Shown piece by piece: positions 20,658 to 30,030 of a stretch of DNA of 64,000 nt (position 1 is its first letter; every line of letters starts with the position of its first letter). Location: positions 4,492,001-4,556,000 of the forward strand of contig NZ_CP021645.1 in the NCBI RefSeq assembly GCF_006384975.1. Direction: 5' to 3'. Source of the DNA: Pseudomonas oryzihabitans (lineage in GTDB: Bacteria > Pseudomonadota > Gammaproteobacteria > Pseudomonadales > Pseudomonadaceae). The translations under genes were made by a program, and so were the position numbers. The notes below the pieces were generated by a model, which saw nothing but the letters and a program-made list of their open reading frames with translations, was not told the origin of the DNA and searched no databases.

Positions 20658-22946
20658 ATGATGGAACCCGTAATCTATACCAGCCGCTTCAACAGCTACC
20701 TGAGAAAGCTGAACAGCATCGGTCAGAAAAAAATCGTACAGGCCGTTCGCGCTGCGATGACCGAAGCAGGTACGAACGGTACGATCGAATCCTTACCAAG
20801 GACGAAGCATGGAGAGAGCCGGCTGAAGAACGTCGAGAAATTTGATCTACCCGACGCTTACAGGCTCGTCGTTCAGTTGGTTGACGGTGTAAAAAAATCC
20901 CGTGCATTCCTTTTTGTAGGCACCCACGACGAGGCAGAGAGATGGCTCGACAGCCATCGAAACTACACTTGGGTGAAGAGCCCTAGCGACGGCACGTTGA
21001 ATTTTCTCCCGATCACCTACGATGAGCAGCGCCACATCCCGGCCGACAGGCTTGATCTAGACAGCCCTGAAATCGACTTACTTTCACCTCTGCTTCGCTA
21101 CGTGCCTGAGACCGATTGGTCTAGGCTGCCATGTACAGACGCTCAGAAAGAATTCGCAAAAAAAGTGACTGGCGAGCAGTACGAGCAGGACGCGGCTGGC
21201 ATCTTGGAAAAGCTTGATGCCCTTGGTGACTACGAATCTGCAAGCCTGCTGTTTGACCTGTTGGTGTTGAGCCACGGCAAAGAGTGGGGAGAGGTCAACC
21301 AGCGCATGGGTATCCAGGGGCGCCCGCAGGCAATCGCCGACGAGAACCTTCTGAATGAAATGCAGTCGATCATCAATGCCGAGCATTTCGTCACGTTCGA
21401 TGATGCGGGCCTTCTAGACGATTTCTTCAGTAAGAAAACCTTCTCTGAGTGGATGCTGTTCCTCCATCCCGAACAGAAGAAAATCGCTCAACGCGAGTAC
21501 CGCGGCCCGGCACGCCTACGTGGCGTTTCCGGTAGCGGTAAGACCTCGGTACTGGTTCACCGCGCTCGTTTCCTGGCAAAAAAGTACAACCAGCCCGTGC
21601 TCCTGGTCACCTTAACTCAGAGCATGAGCAGCCTTCTTCAGAGGCTAGTGGAAGACCTGTGCGGGCATGAGCGTCATCTCATCTATACCAAAACGATGAA
21701 CTCGCTCGCACGAGACGCAAGCAGTGATTTGCACGGTCGCGCACCATTATCACCCGAAGTGCAGCACCAGCTCCTGAGCACCTGCATCATCAATCTCAAA
21801 AACGATCCAAGCTTCGCCAAGACACCGATGGCTTCGATGTCCGATCAAGAGCTTCGTAGCTTCCTCAAGGAGGAGTTCGAGTATGTGCGAGGTCGCCTAT
21901 GCCCTACCGACTTCAAGGCCTATCTGGACTCGTCCATATTCCATCGCCGTGGCCGCGCAATTCCCCTCAATAAGACCTCGCGTGAATTGATGGTACGAGC
22001 TGTTGAGGCATACGTTGCCGGTCTAGAGGGCAACGGCATTATCGACCATGAGCTAATCGTATCCCAAGCGGTTGGATCGTTGATCAATAACGAAGATCAG
22101 AAAGTCCAGTTCCGCTGCATTCTTATTGACGAGGTTCAGGATCTGACTGAACTGGACGTTGTATTGCTGAGCAAGCTGACGACACCAGATGGCGCGCGAT
22201 TAGCAGACGTCGAGAACGGCTTGTTCCTAGCAGGAGACGGTGCTCAAAGCATCTATAAGCGCGGGTTTGCTCTCAAACGCGCTGGCATCGATGTCATTGG
22301 ACGAAGCGTTAGCCTCAAGAAGAACTACAGAAACACCCACGAAATTCTGACCGCCGCGTTCAATTTAGTGTCGCAATTTGAGTTCTCCGACACTGATGAA
22401 GACGAAGTTCAAAAGCCTTCACTGCCCGATTTTGCTAAACGCCACGGAGAGCGTCCACTTCTGCTGCGGTGTGCCACCACCCATGATGAAGTCGAGGCCG
22501 TAGCACGTCAGGTGTATGCGCTGCTCGCCATGGGGCAAACCGCAGGGCAGATTTGCGTAATCGCCCCTCAGAAATCCCTTCGCGAGGAAGTTCGAGTTGC
22601 ACTGGAGGCTAAAGGCATTTCCAACGCAGAGCTGAGGCAAGATGTTCACTACGAAAGCGACAATGTGAAGATCAGTACGATCGAATCTGCCAAAGGCCAT
22701 GAATTCGCGACCGTCCTCATCATGGGGTTAGTTGAAGGTGTTTTGCCGCAGTCAAACATTCAGTCTCACGAGCTCGCTCGTGAAACCTCAAGGCTTTATG
22801 TGGCCATGACCCGTGCTCGAGAGTCGCTCTTCATGACCTATAGCCCAAACGCAAGTTATCCTGCATCTCGATTCATCCAGGCCATCGTTAAAGACTGCAA
22901 CGAAGCCCGGTATCGCCAAGGTGAGATCCTCCCAGTTGAAGCCTGA
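20658..22946 (+). CDS. RelE/ParE-like domain fused to SF1 (UvrD-type) helicase
   Basis: A 762-residue fusion. Residues about 1-105 look like a RelE/ParE toxin fold: YTSRFNSYLRKLNS helix start, RLKNVEKFDLPDAYRLVVQL, and the closing FLFVGTHDEAERWLDSHRN. After a 160-residue linker follow complete SF1A helicase motifs: Walker A GVSGSGKT (289-296), Walker B LIDEVQD (489-495), motif III LAGDGAQSIY (524-533), YR (557-558), TIESAKGHEF (674-683), and YVAMTRARE (714-722). Whether the toxin domain is active is unknown. Two start codons are in tandem (20658, 20661) behind AAGGACG. No antitoxin gene is next to it. It is AT-richer than its neighbours, isolated and bracketed by inverted repeats, which suggests transfer. 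A defence or nucleic-acid surveillance role is plausible but unproven. Confidence 0.85.
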   Translation: MMEPVIYTSRFNSYLRKLNSIGQKKIVQAVRAAMTEAGTNGTIESLPRTKHGESRLKNVEKFDLPDAYRLVVQLVDGVKKSRAFLFVGTHDEAERWLDSHRNYTWVKSPSDGTLNFLPITYDEQRHIPADRLDLDSPEIDLLSPLLRYVPETDWSRLPCTDAQKEFAKKVTGEQYEQDAAGILEKLDALGDYESASLLFDLLVLSHGKEWGEVNQRMGIQGRPQAIADENLLNEMQSIINAEHFVTFDDAGLLDDFFSKKTFSEWMLFLHPEQKKIAQREYRGPARLRGVSGSGKTSVLVHRARFLAKKYNQPVLLVTLTQSMSSLLQRLVEDLCGHERHLIYTKTMNSLARDASSDLHGRAPLSPEVQHQLLSTCIINLKNDPSFAKTPMASMSDQELRSFLKEEFEYVRGRLCPTDFKAYLDSSIFHRRGRAIPLNKTSRELMVRAVEAYVAGLEGNGIIDHELIVSQAVGSLINNEDQKVQFRCILIDEVQDLTELDVVLLSKLTTPDGARLADVENGLFLAGDGAQSIYKRGFALKRAGIDVIGRSVSLKKNYRNTHEILTAAFNLVSQFEFSDTDEDEVQKPSLPDFAKRHGERPLLLRCATTHDEVEAVARQVYALLAMGQTAGQICVIAPQKSLREEVRVALEAKGISNAELRQDVHYESDNVKISTIESAKGHEFATVLIMGLVEGVLPQSNIQSHELARETSRLYVAMTRARESLFMTYSPNASYPASRFIQAIVKDCNEARYRQGEILPVEA

Positions 22947-23414
22947 CCACCTGGCTTTTCGCCTCCATATTCAGGATTAGCAGTCTGAATTGAAATCGCA
23001 CTGTAGGGACTGCCCGGCAGTGCGATTGTCCTCAGCTTTGTAGTGATTAACATTCCCGGACACAGAATTAGGTTTTTCTTCGGTAACCGCCGGCGGCACG
23101 AAACGGAAAGGGGACAAATTTATTTATTGGAATCACTGGCCGCTAGCTGCCCTACCGCAATGGCAGCTTTGGTTCGATAACAGCCCTTCGAGCTTTTCCC
23201 TCGCCATTAAAGGCTATCTCTAAATTGTCTACCGAAAATTCCGCAGACATTCGTAGCTATTACTAGCAGAACCTAGAGCCATTGCATTAATTGCCACCAG
23301 CAGTCGCAGCTAATTCGAAAATCCGGAGCCGCCGATTAAGGCCTTCGCTGACGAGGAGTCGCCCTTGTTTCGGAAACCAGCACCTTTCGCTGCCTGTGGC
23401 CTTGTAACGAATGC
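22947..23414. other. Right flank of the AT-richer island
   Basis: 468 bases with no supported gene. It holds a GGGGACAAATTTATTTATT motif (23111-23129) of the kind seen around REP-associated transposase genes, and the right inverted-repeat arm (23137-23174). The remainder up to the clsA stop (23415) is AT-richer than average with no recognisable element. No intrinsic terminator for the helicase gene is evident. Confidence 0.55.
23137..23174. repeat. Right arm of 39-bp imperfect inverted repeat flanking the RelE-helicase gene
   Basis: Begins TGGCCGCTAGCTGCCCTAC, the exact complement of the inner block of 20422-20460, and ends GCAGCTTTGGTT. No clear target-site duplication is visible outside either arm. 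Confidence 0.8.
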
Positions 23415-24854
23415 TCAGAGTACCGGCGAGAACACCCGCGCGACCCGCATGGCCACCCGCCGCCAGCGACGCAGGGCGTTGTTGTCCTCTGGGGTGAGTT
23501 CGCGCGAGCGGCTGAAGTCGTATTCCAGCATCTTGCGCACCTCCCAGGCGAACTGGACGTCCATCACCATCACCATGACCTCGAAATTGAGGCGGAATGA
23601 GCGGTTGTCCAGGTTGGCGCTGCCCACCGCGGCTACGTCCTCGTCGATCAGCACCACCTTCTGGTGCAGGAAGCCCGGGCCGTAGCGGAACACCCGGATG
23701 CCGGCGTGTACCGCCTCGAAGGCATAGAGGTAGGAGGCCGCATAGACCACCTTGTGATCGGGCCGCGAGGGCAGCAGGATGCGCACGTCGACCCCGCGCA
23801 GGGCGGCCAGGCGCAGTGCTGCCGAAACGGCTTCGTCGGGAATGAAGTAGGGCGAGGTGATCCAGACGCGATGGCGCGCCGAGTGGATGGCCTCGACGAA
23901 GAACAGCGAACAGGTCTCCTGATCGTCCGCCGGGCCGCTGGGCACCACCTGGCAGAGCACCCCACCGTCCTCGTAGCGCTCCGGCAACAGCAGGCTGGGC
24001 AATTGCCGGGTCACCCAGTACCAATCCTGAGCGAAGCACTCCTGCAGGGTGACCAGCGCCGGGCCACGCAACTCCAGGTGGGTGTCGCGCCAGGGCGCCA
24101 GCGGCGGCTTGAGTCCCATGTATTCATCGCCGACGTTGAGCCCGCCGGTGAAGCCCACCTCGCCGTCCACCACCACGATCTTGCGGTGGTTGCGGAAGTT
24201 GACCTGGAATCTGTTGATCAGCCCGCGTCTGTTGCTGAAGCCCTTCACCTCGCAGCCGGCCTCACGCAGTTTCTCTACGTAGGCGCGCGGTAGGGCGTGG
24301 CTGCCGATAGCGTCATACAGCAGGAACACCTTGACCCCGGCGCGGGCGCGGTCGAGCAGGGTGTTCTGCAAGGCCAGGCCCAGGGTGTCGTCATGGATGA
24401 TGAAGAATTGCACCAGCACGACTTTCTGGGCAGCGCGGATGGCGCCGAGAATGGCGGCGAAGGTCTCCTCGCCGTTGACCAGCAGCCGCACCTGGTTGTT
24501 GGCCACGCAGGGCGTGCCGGTAAGGGCGGTCATGGCCTTGAGCTTGCGGTTGGCCGCGCTGCACTGCTGGGCGGCCATGGCCTCGGCGATCCAGGGGCGC
24601 CAGTCCAGCTCGGCGGCCTGGCGCGCCATCTCCTCGTCGGCCTGGCGCCGCGCCTTCACGTAGCTGTCGAAGCGCCGCCGGCCGAACACCAGATAGGGAA
24701 TCAGGCTGAGGAAGGGCATGAACACCAGTGCCATGGCCCAGGCCATGGCACCCTGGGCGGTGCGTACCGTGACGATGGCGTGCACCGCCGCGCTGATGCC
24801 GATCAGCTCGATGAGCAGGGCGATGTAGTGGAGGTCGAGGGGTAGTTGCGGCAC
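23415..24854 (-). CDS. cls: Cardiolipin synthase A
   Basis: Inner-membrane phospholipase D-superfamily enzyme that makes cardiolipin from two phosphatidylglycerols. The 479 residues show two N-terminal membrane helices (about 8-28 and 37-57), a first HKD motif [17 protein letters not shown] (His223, Lys225, Asp230) and a second [21 protein letters not shown]. The length is that of E. coli ClsA (486). The start is GTG at 24854, with GAGAAGGATA upstream; no in-frame ATG gives the complete first membrane helix. It lies 24 nt downstream of rlmG on the same strand and probably shares its transcript. A second phospholipase D gene of ClsB type is at 51788. Confidence 0.94.
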   Translation of the reverse strand: MPQLPLDLHYIALLIELIGISAAVHAIVTVRTAQGAMAWAMALVFMPFLSLIPYLVFGRRRFDSYVKARRQADEEMARQAAELDWRPWIAEAMAAQQCSAANRKLKAMTALTGTPCVANNQVRLLVNGEETFAAILGAIRAAQKVVLVQFFIIHDDTLGLALQNTLLDRARAGVKVFLLYDAIGSHALPRAYVEKLREAGCEVKGFSNRRGLINRFQVNFRNHRKIVVVDGEVGFTGGLNVGDEYMGLKPPLAPWRDTHLELRGPALVTLQECFAQDWYWVTRQLPSLLLPERYEDGGVLCQVVPSGPADDQETCSLFFVEAIHSARHRVWITSPYFIPDEAVSAALRLAALRGVDVRILLPSRPDHKVVYAASYLYAFEAVHAGIRVFRYGPGFLHQKVVLIDEDVAAVGSANLDNRSFRLNFEVMVMVMDVQFAWEVRKMLEYDFSRSRELTPEDNNALRRWRRVAMRVARVFSPVL

Positions 24855-24878
24855 TCGGGTATCCTTCTCCGGGGCGGA

Positions 24879-26009
24879 TCAGAGAGGTTGGACCGCCTTC
24901 AGTACCACGAATTTCGGCGTCGCGGCGATCTGTTCGACACGCTTGAACAGCCGCTTGAGTTTGACGTGATAACCCAGGTGGCGATTACCCACCAGCCAGA
25001 GTTCGCCTTGCTCGGTCAGCGCCGCCCGCGCCTGCTGGAACATGCGCCAGGCGAGGAAGTCACCCACCACCTGCTGCTGGTGGAAGGGCGGATTGCACAG
25101 GATCAGCTCCAGCGAGCGCGGCGGCTGGTCGGCCAGGCCGTCGGCAGCGCGGAAGGTGGCCGGCCGGTCGGGGAAGGCCGCGGCCCAGTTCTCCCGCGCC
25201 GACTGCACCGCCATGTAGGACTCGTCGACCAGGGTGAATTGCGCCTCGGGGTTGGCCAGGGCGCAGGCCAGGGCCAGCACGCCATTGCCACAGCCGAGGT
25301 CTGCTACCCGTGCGCTCCCCAGCCCCCGGGGCAGGTGCGGCAGGAAGGCGCGGGTGCCGATGTCCAGGCCTTCGCGGCAGAAGACGTTGGCGTGGTTGAT
25401 CAGCGTCAGCGCCGGTGACTCCAGGCGATAACGCGAGGGGTAGGGCGAAGCCACTGCTGGACGAGTTTCGGGGGTAGCGAAGAGCAGTCGCGCCTTCTTC
25501 ACCGCCAGCGACGCCTGCACCGGGCCGATATGGCGTTCCAGCAAATCCCCCGCAGCGCGCGGCAGGTGCTTGAGCATCCCGGCGGCGATCACCCGGGCAC
25601 CGGGCGCCAGTTGGCCGTGCAGGCGAATCAGTTGTTCTTCCAGCAGGGCCAGGGTCTTGGGCACCCGCACCAGCACCAGGTCGAAGGGACCGCTGGTCGC
25701 TTCACTGGCCGGCACGAAGGTCACGGCGTCGGCGGCCAGGCCGTTGCGCGCCAGGTTCGCCTGCAGCGCCAGGGCCGCCAGGTGCGAGTCGCCACTGGAA
25801 GTCACCCGGGCGTGGCCGGCCAGGCTGGCCGCCAGGGCGCCGAAGGCGTCGTTGAGCACCAGCACCCGGGCGGCGGGGTCCAGACCGCTTTCGGCGACCT
25901 GCTGCAGCAGGTATTCGTCGGCGGCGTCGAAGGCCTGCAGGGGATCGTCGCGGCGGGGCGGCTGACGGTCGAGTTCGAGGGTGGCGAAGGGCGAGACGAG
26001 AGAAGGCAT
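24879..26009 (-). CDS. rlmG: 23S rRNA (guanine-1835-N2)-methyltransferase RlmG
   Basis: Methylates G1835 of 23S rRNA with S-adenosylmethionine. The 376-residue protein has the RlmG/RsmC two-domain layout: a degenerate N-terminal methyltransferase-like domain (about 1-180) and the active C-terminal domain with the SAM-binding loop VADLGCGNGVLALA (about 233-246) and catalytic NPPFH (about 305-309). Start ATG 26009. It is divergent from fpr with a 72-bp gap, and followed by cls. Confidence 0.93.
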   Translation of the reverse strand: MPSLVSPFATLELDRQPPRRDDPLQAFDAADEYLLQQVAESGLDPAARVLVLNDAFGALAASLAGHARVTSSGDSHLAALALQANLARNGLAADAVTFVPASEATSGPFDLVLVRVPKTLALLEEQLIRLHGQLAPGARVIAAGMLKHLPRAAGDLLERHIGPVQASLAVKKARLLFATPETRPAVASPYPSRYRLESPALTLINHANVFCREGLDIGTRAFLPHLPRGLGSARVADLGCGNGVLALACALANPEAQFTLVDESYMAVQSARENWAAAFPDRPATFRAADGLADQPPRSLELILCNPPFHQQQVVGDFLAWRMFQQARAALTEQGELWLVGNRHLGYHVKLKRLFKRVEQIAATPKFVVLKAVQPL

Positions 26010-26081
26010 GGTATCTGTCGGTGTTTATCGGCGGCCCAGTGCGGGACAATGGCTCTAAGCAATCGGGAAAAAGAGGCCAGT

Positions 26082-26858
26082 ATGACCGCCACCGAAGACA
26101 AGTTCACCCGCGAGACGATCACCGCCGTCTGGCCCTGGAGCGACAACCTCTTCAGCCTGAGGACCACCCGTGATCCGCGCTTTCGCTTCCGTGCCGGCCA
26201 GTTCGCCCGCCTGGGCGTGCGCAAGGCCGATGGCGACGTGGTCTGGCGCGCCTACTCCATGGTCTCGGCGCCCCACGATGAATTCCTCGAATTCTTCTCC
26301 ATCGTGGTGCCCGGCGGCGCCTTCACCAGCGAACTGAGCCGTCTGCGCGAGGGCGACGAGCTGCTGGTGGAAAAGCAGCCCTACGGCTATCTCACCCTGG
26401 AGCGCTTCGGCGGCGGTCGCGATCTCTGGCTGCTGGCCACCGGCACGGGCCTCGCGCCCTTCCTGTCGATGCTGCAGGAGCCCGACACCTGGGAGCGCTT
26501 CGAGCGCATCATGCTGGTCTACAGCGTGCGCGAGGCCCGCGACCTGGCCTACCAGGAGGTCATCCACGGCTACGACCAGGTGGAGCACCTCGAAGGTCTC
26601 ACCGACCGCCTGGTCTATGTGCCCGTGGTGACCCGCGAAGACCATCCTGGCGCCCTGCGCGGCCGCATCACCGCCCTGATCGAGAACGGCGAGCTGGAAC
26701 GCGCCGCTGGCGTTGCGCTCTCGCCCGAGCATTCGCGCATCCTCATCTGCGGCAATCCGAAGATGGTCGACGACACCCGCCAGTTGCTCAAGACCCGCGA
26801 TCTGCAACTGGCGCTGAGCCGCCGGCCGGGACAGGTAGCCGTGGAAAACTACTGGTAG
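26082..26858 (+). CDS. fpr: Ferredoxin/flavodoxin-NADP reductase
   Basis: FAD enzyme that exchanges electrons between NADPH and ferredoxin or flavodoxin, part of oxidative-stress and iron metabolism. The 258 residues match Pseudomonas Fpr in length. FAD-binding RAYSMVSAPHDE (about 56-67), the GAFTSEL phosphate loop, NADP-binding GTGLAPFLSML and the bacterial C-terminal VENYW are present. ATG 26082 is chosen because AAAGAGG precedes it; the in-frame ATG at 26049 would add eleven unconserved residues. Confidence 0.95.
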   Translation: MTATEDKFTRETITAVWPWSDNLFSLRTTRDPRFRFRAGQFARLGVRKADGDVVWRAYSMVSAPHDEFLEFFSIVVPGGAFTSELSRLREGDELLVEKQPYGYLTLERFGGGRDLWLLATGTGLAPFLSMLQEPDTWERFERIMLVYSVREARDLAYQEVIHGYDQVEHLEGLTDRLVYVPVVTREDHPGALRGRITALIENGELERAAGVALSPEHSRILICGNPKMVDDTRQLLKTRDLQLALSRRPGQVAVENYW

Positions 26859-27047
26859 CGGTAGGGCGCGGCGGGCGTCTTTACGATTTCTTCACAATTG
26901 GAAAAGGTTAGACCTTTAGTTTTAGGCTGGCCTTGCTCTAGGATCGGAGATTCCAAGGCTACTTTCCGAGTCCCGATGAGCAGTGACAGATCCGAGCCGC
27001 CCCCGGCCCCCTGGCCAGGTGCGGCTGACACCCCCTCCCGCTTCATG

Positions 27048-27082
27048 ACCTCCGCGGCCGTTCGGCCTCTTCTGGCGGAGGT
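27048..27082 (+). promoter_or_regulatory. Hairpin sequestering the ribosome binding site of the TerC/CBS gene
   Basis: ACCTCCGC (27048-27055) pairs perfectly with GCGGAGGT (27075-27082); the latter contains the GGAGG Shine-Dalgarno sequence of the gene starting at 27092. Inside the loop, GGCCG (27056-27060) and CGGCC (27063-27067) form a second stem, stacking on the first. A GCCGC/GCGGC stem lies upstream (about 26997-27025). Translation would require opening of this structure, so the roughly 190-nt leader may act as a riboswitch or RNA thermometer. It does not show the yybP-ykoY manganese motif known upstream of other TerC genes. Confidence 0.6.
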
Positions 27083-27091
27083 GTCCTGCTA

Positions 27092-28648
27092 ATGGAATGG
27101 ATCGCCGATCCCACTGCCTGGCTGGGCTTGCTCACCTTGATCGTCCTGGAAATCGTCCTGGGCATCGACAACCTGGTCTTCATCGCCATCCTCGCCGACA
27201 AGCTGCCGCCCGCGCAGCGCGACAAGGCGCGCGTCATCGGCCTGTCGCTGGCGCTGATCATGCGCCTGGGCCTCCTGGCCAGCATCTCCTGGATGGTCAC
27301 CCTCACCGAACCGTTGTTCGAGGTATTCGGCAAGGCCTTCTCCGGCCGCGACCTCATCATGCTGTTCGGCGGTATCTTCCTGCTGTTCAAGGCCACCACC
27401 GAGCTGCACGAACGCATCGAGGGCCACACCCACAAGACCGGGGGCAGCCGCACCTACGCCGCCTTCTGGCCGGTGGTGGCGCAGATCGTGGTGCTCGACG
27501 CCGTGTTCTCGCTGGACGCCGTCATCACCGCGGTGGGCATGGTCGAGCACCTGAGCGTGATGATGATCGCCGTGATCATCTCCATCGGCCTGATGCTGGT
27601 GGCGAGCAAGCCGCTGACCGCCTTCGTCAACGCCCACCCCACGGTGATCATGCTGTGCCTGGGCTTCCTGATGATGATCGGCCTGAGCCTGACCGCCGAA
27701 GGCCTGGGTTTCCACATTCCCAAGGGCTATCTGTACGCCGCCATCGGCTTCTCGATCCTCATCGAGCTGGCCAACCAGGTGGTGCGCTGGAAACGCAAAC
27801 GCCAGTTGCACGAGCGGCATGGCATGCGCGAGCGCACCTCCCAGGCCGTGCTGCGGCTCTTGGGCGGGCGCCTGCGTGAAGACGAGGTGGACGAGGACAT
27901 CGCCGAGCTGATGGATGGCGAGAAGGGCGAAGGCCCGGTGTTCGATCGCCGGGAGCGGTTGATGATCAGCGGCGTGCTGCAACTGGGCGAGCGCCCGGTG
28001 CGTGCGGTGATGACCGCCCGTGCCGATGTCGACATCCTCGATGCCGACGCCGCCCCGGAGCGCCTGCGCGAGCAACTGCTGGCCTCGGCCCACTCGCGTC
28101 TGCCGCTGGTGGTAAACGGCAACATCGACGAACCCCTGGGCTACGTGCACAAGAAGGAGCTGTTCGCCGACATCCTGCAGGGCCAGACCCCCGACCTGCG
28201 CAATCGCGTACGTACCCCCATCCACCTGCCGGCTCAGGCCACGGTGCTCAGCGCCCTGGAACAGTTGCGTGCGGCCTCGACCCACGTGGCCTTCGTGGTC
28301 AACGAATTCGGCGGCTTCGAAGGCCTGCTGACCCTCACCGACATCCTCGAGGCCATCGCCGGCGAATTGCCGGACGCCAGCGAGGACAGCCTGCCGGAGC
28401 TGGAAAAGGTGGAGAACGGCTATCGCGCCAGCGGCGGCCTGAATCTGCATCCGCTGGCCCAGCGCACCGGCTTCCAGGTGGAGGAAAACGAGGACTATCA
28501 GACCCTGGGCGGATTGGTGGTGGACCTGCTGGGACGTCTGCCGACGGTGGGCGACCGCCTGGAATACCAGGGCTGGCAACTGACGGTCGAGTCGGTCAAG
28601 GATCGGCGGATCGGCTGGATCCGCCTGGAGCGACCCGCCTCCGAGTGA
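27092..28648 (+). CDS. TerC-family membrane protein with CBS and CorC/HlyC domains
   Basis: A 518-residue inner-membrane protein of the E. coli YoaE/YegH type. About seven transmembrane helices of the TerC fold (1-230) include the acidic motifs [10 protein letters not shown] and [11 protein letters not shown] that line a proposed metal path. Two CBS domains (about 300-425) and a C-terminal CorC_HlyC transporter-associated domain (about 440-515) follow. TerC relatives in other bacteria export manganese or load it onto secreted proteins; here the substrate is unproven. The start ATG lies 10 nt after GGAGG, which is buried in a hairpin. It converges with mscL (17-nt gap). Confidence 0.92.
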   Translation: MEWIADPTAWLGLLTLIVLEIVLGIDNLVFIAILADKLPPAQRDKARVIGLSLALIMRLGLLASISWMVTLTEPLFEVFGKAFSGRDLIMLFGGIFLLFKATTELHERIEGHTHKTGGSRTYAAFWPVVAQIVVLDAVFSLDAVITAVGMVEHLSVMMIAVIISIGLMLVASKPLTAFVNAHPTVIMLCLGFLMMIGLSLTAEGLGFHIPKGYLYAAIGFSILIELANQVVRWKRKRQLHERHGMRERTSQAVLRLLGGRLREDEVDEDIAELMDGEKGEGPVFDRRERLMISGVLQLGERPVRAVMTARADVDILDADAAPERLREQLLASAHSRLPLVVNGNIDEPLGYVHKKELFADILQGQTPDLRNRVRTPIHLPAQATVLSALEQLRAASTHVAFVVNEFGGFEGLLTLTDILEAIAGELPDASEDSLPELEKVENGYRASGGLNLHPLAQRTGFQVEENEDYQTLGGLVVDLLGRLPTVGDRLEYQGWQLTVESVKDRRIGWIRLERPASE

Positions 28649-28665
28649 GGCGGGGTCTACTAGAA

Positions 28666-29112
28666 CTAAGGGGTGATCGGCGGTTCCTGTTTGACTACAG
28701 GCGCCTCGGTCACCTTGCTGTTCTGCTCCTTGAGCAGGTCGCGGATTTCGGTCAGCAGTACCTGGTCCTTGGTCGGACCGGACGGTGCGGCTTCCTGATG
28801 CAGGCGCAGACGGTTGAGCACCTTGATCGCCATGAAGATGGCGAAGGCGATGATCACGAAGTCGAAGATGGTCTGCAGGAATTTGCCGTAGGACATCACC
28901 ACCGCCGGCTTGTCGCCCACCGCCGCTCTCAGGGTGATCGCCAGCTGCGAGAAGTCCACGCCGCCCAGCAGCAGACCCAGCGGCGGCGTGATGATGTCGG
29001 CCACGAAGGACGACACTATCTTGCCGAAAGCGGCACCCAGGATGATACCGACCGCCAGGTCGACCACGTTGCCCCTCATGGCGAACTTCTTGAACTCGGC
29101 GAGAATACTCAT
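28666..29112 (-). CDS. mscL: Large-conductance mechanosensitive channel MscL
   Basis: Homopentameric inner-membrane valve that opens under hypo-osmotic stress. The 148 residues start [35 protein letters not shown], with the amphipathic N-terminal helix and pore helix TM1 (about 16-45). TM2 is about 75-98, and the C-terminal bundle runs from [10 protein letters not shown] to the end; it is slightly longer than E. coli MscL (136). Start ATG 29112, with GGAGT upstream. Confidence 0.97.
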   Translation of the reverse strand: MSILAEFKKFAMRGNVVDLAVGIILGAAFGKIVSSFVADIITPPLGLLLGGVDFSQLAITLRAAVGDKPAVVMSYGKFLQTIFDFVIIAFAIFMAIKVLNRLRLHQEAAPSGPTKDQVLLTEIRDLLKEQNSKVTEAPVVKQEPPITP

Positions 29113-29337
29113 GCTGCACTCCTTTGGATGATTTCGAAGAGAAGATAGCCGATTTTGACCGCTTCGCTCGGTTTTGGAGCCTCGCTAACGGTCTTTGGGT
29201 TCCCTGGTAGCGGCAAATTCCCTGGAAATCGGCAGCTGGTCGTGGCTGTCGCACTTTGGTGAAGGGCTTGGGTCCACCCTTGTACGACGAGGGCGGTGGC
29301 CTTCGCGACTTCAACATTCAGAGCCCAGGAGCCTCAG

Positions 29338-29577
29338 ATGGTTGCCAAACACGACCTGCACAAAGACTTTCCCGAATATGCCGAGCAGCTCGATAGCCGT
29401 CCGCAGTCCGATCCGGCGTTCGCCAAGCTACTCGAGGATTACCAGGCGCTCGACCAGCAGATCCTCGACCTGGAAGCGGTGGAAGAGTCCAGCGGCGACG
29501 AAGAACTGGGTCGGCTGCGGCGCGAGCGCGTCCTGCTCAAGGACAAGATCGCCCAGCAGCTGAAATACCCCTCCTAG
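29338..29577 (+). CDS. YdcH family (DUF465) small protein
   Basis: A 79-residue soluble, almost wholly helical protein with the DUF465 pattern: HDLHKDFPEYAEQL at the start, DPAFAKLLEDYQALDQQI, and RLRRERVLLKDKIAQQL. Function is unknown for the family. ATG 29338 is chosen for the ribosome site AGGAG seven nt before it; the longer frame from 29296 is not conserved. Confidence 0.88.
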   Translation: MVAKHDLHKDFPEYAEQLDSRPQSDPAFAKLLEDYQALDQQILDLEAVEESSGDEELGRLRRERVLLKDKIAQQLKYPS

Positions 29578-29671
29578 AGACCCAGGCCCGGCGCCTGTCG
29601 TCGGGCTTCGCTTATCGCGATTGGCAAGGGCGTTTGGCGTTGCCATGATGGCTCCTTCAGGAGAGGAGCCG

Positions 29672-29881
29672 ATGACAGACGAAGAGGCGATGTACCTACA
29701 GTGGCACCTATGGATCACCGAAGCGGCCGTGGAAGAGCAACGCCGCCGAGTGCACCGGGAATTCGCGGAATACAGCCGCCTGCTGGCCTGCCAGCACCGC
29801 CTGGAGCAGGAGCTCTGGCAACAGTCGCTACCGAGCTGGCTGCGGAACAGCGATACCGGGGTGTCGATGCTAAAACACTGA
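29672..29881 (+). CDS. Small hypothetical protein
   Basis: A 69-residue frame with a strong ribosome site (GGAGAGGAG just before ATG 29672), so it is probably a real gene. It is highly charged and predicted helical (EEQRRRVHREFAEYSRLL), with no signal peptide or membrane helix. I do not recognise a family. It follows the YdcH gene by 94 nt on the same strand. Confidence 0.6.
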   Translation: MTDEEAMYLQWHLWITEAAVEEQRRRVHREFAEYSRLLACQHRLEQELWQQSLPSWLRNSDTGVSMLKH

Positions 29882-30030
29882 TTCTAGAAACACTGGCCAA
29901 ACATTCGGCCTTGAAAAGCTCGTGCTGAACGACGAGTGACGCTTGGTGGTCAATCGGGTACCCCAAACGAGTTTCACGGGGTGAGCGAGGTTACTCCGGC
30001 CTACCTGGCCCTCCCAACGAGGATGTCCCC

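Noticed and set aside
20291..23414. Integrative element with tRNA attachment site
   Set aside because: No tRNA, integrase or direct repeats are visible at the borders; only the inverted repeat arms.
26900..27091. yybP-ykoY manganese riboswitch upstream of the TerC gene
   Set aside because: The leader lacks the conserved GGGGAGUAG-type and paired loop elements that I would expect; only the ribosome-site hairpin is supported.
27089..29317. 742-codon frame on the - strand over the TerC gene
   Set aside because: Runs antisense through the TerC/CBS gene and out of frame through mscL; no domain can be recognised.
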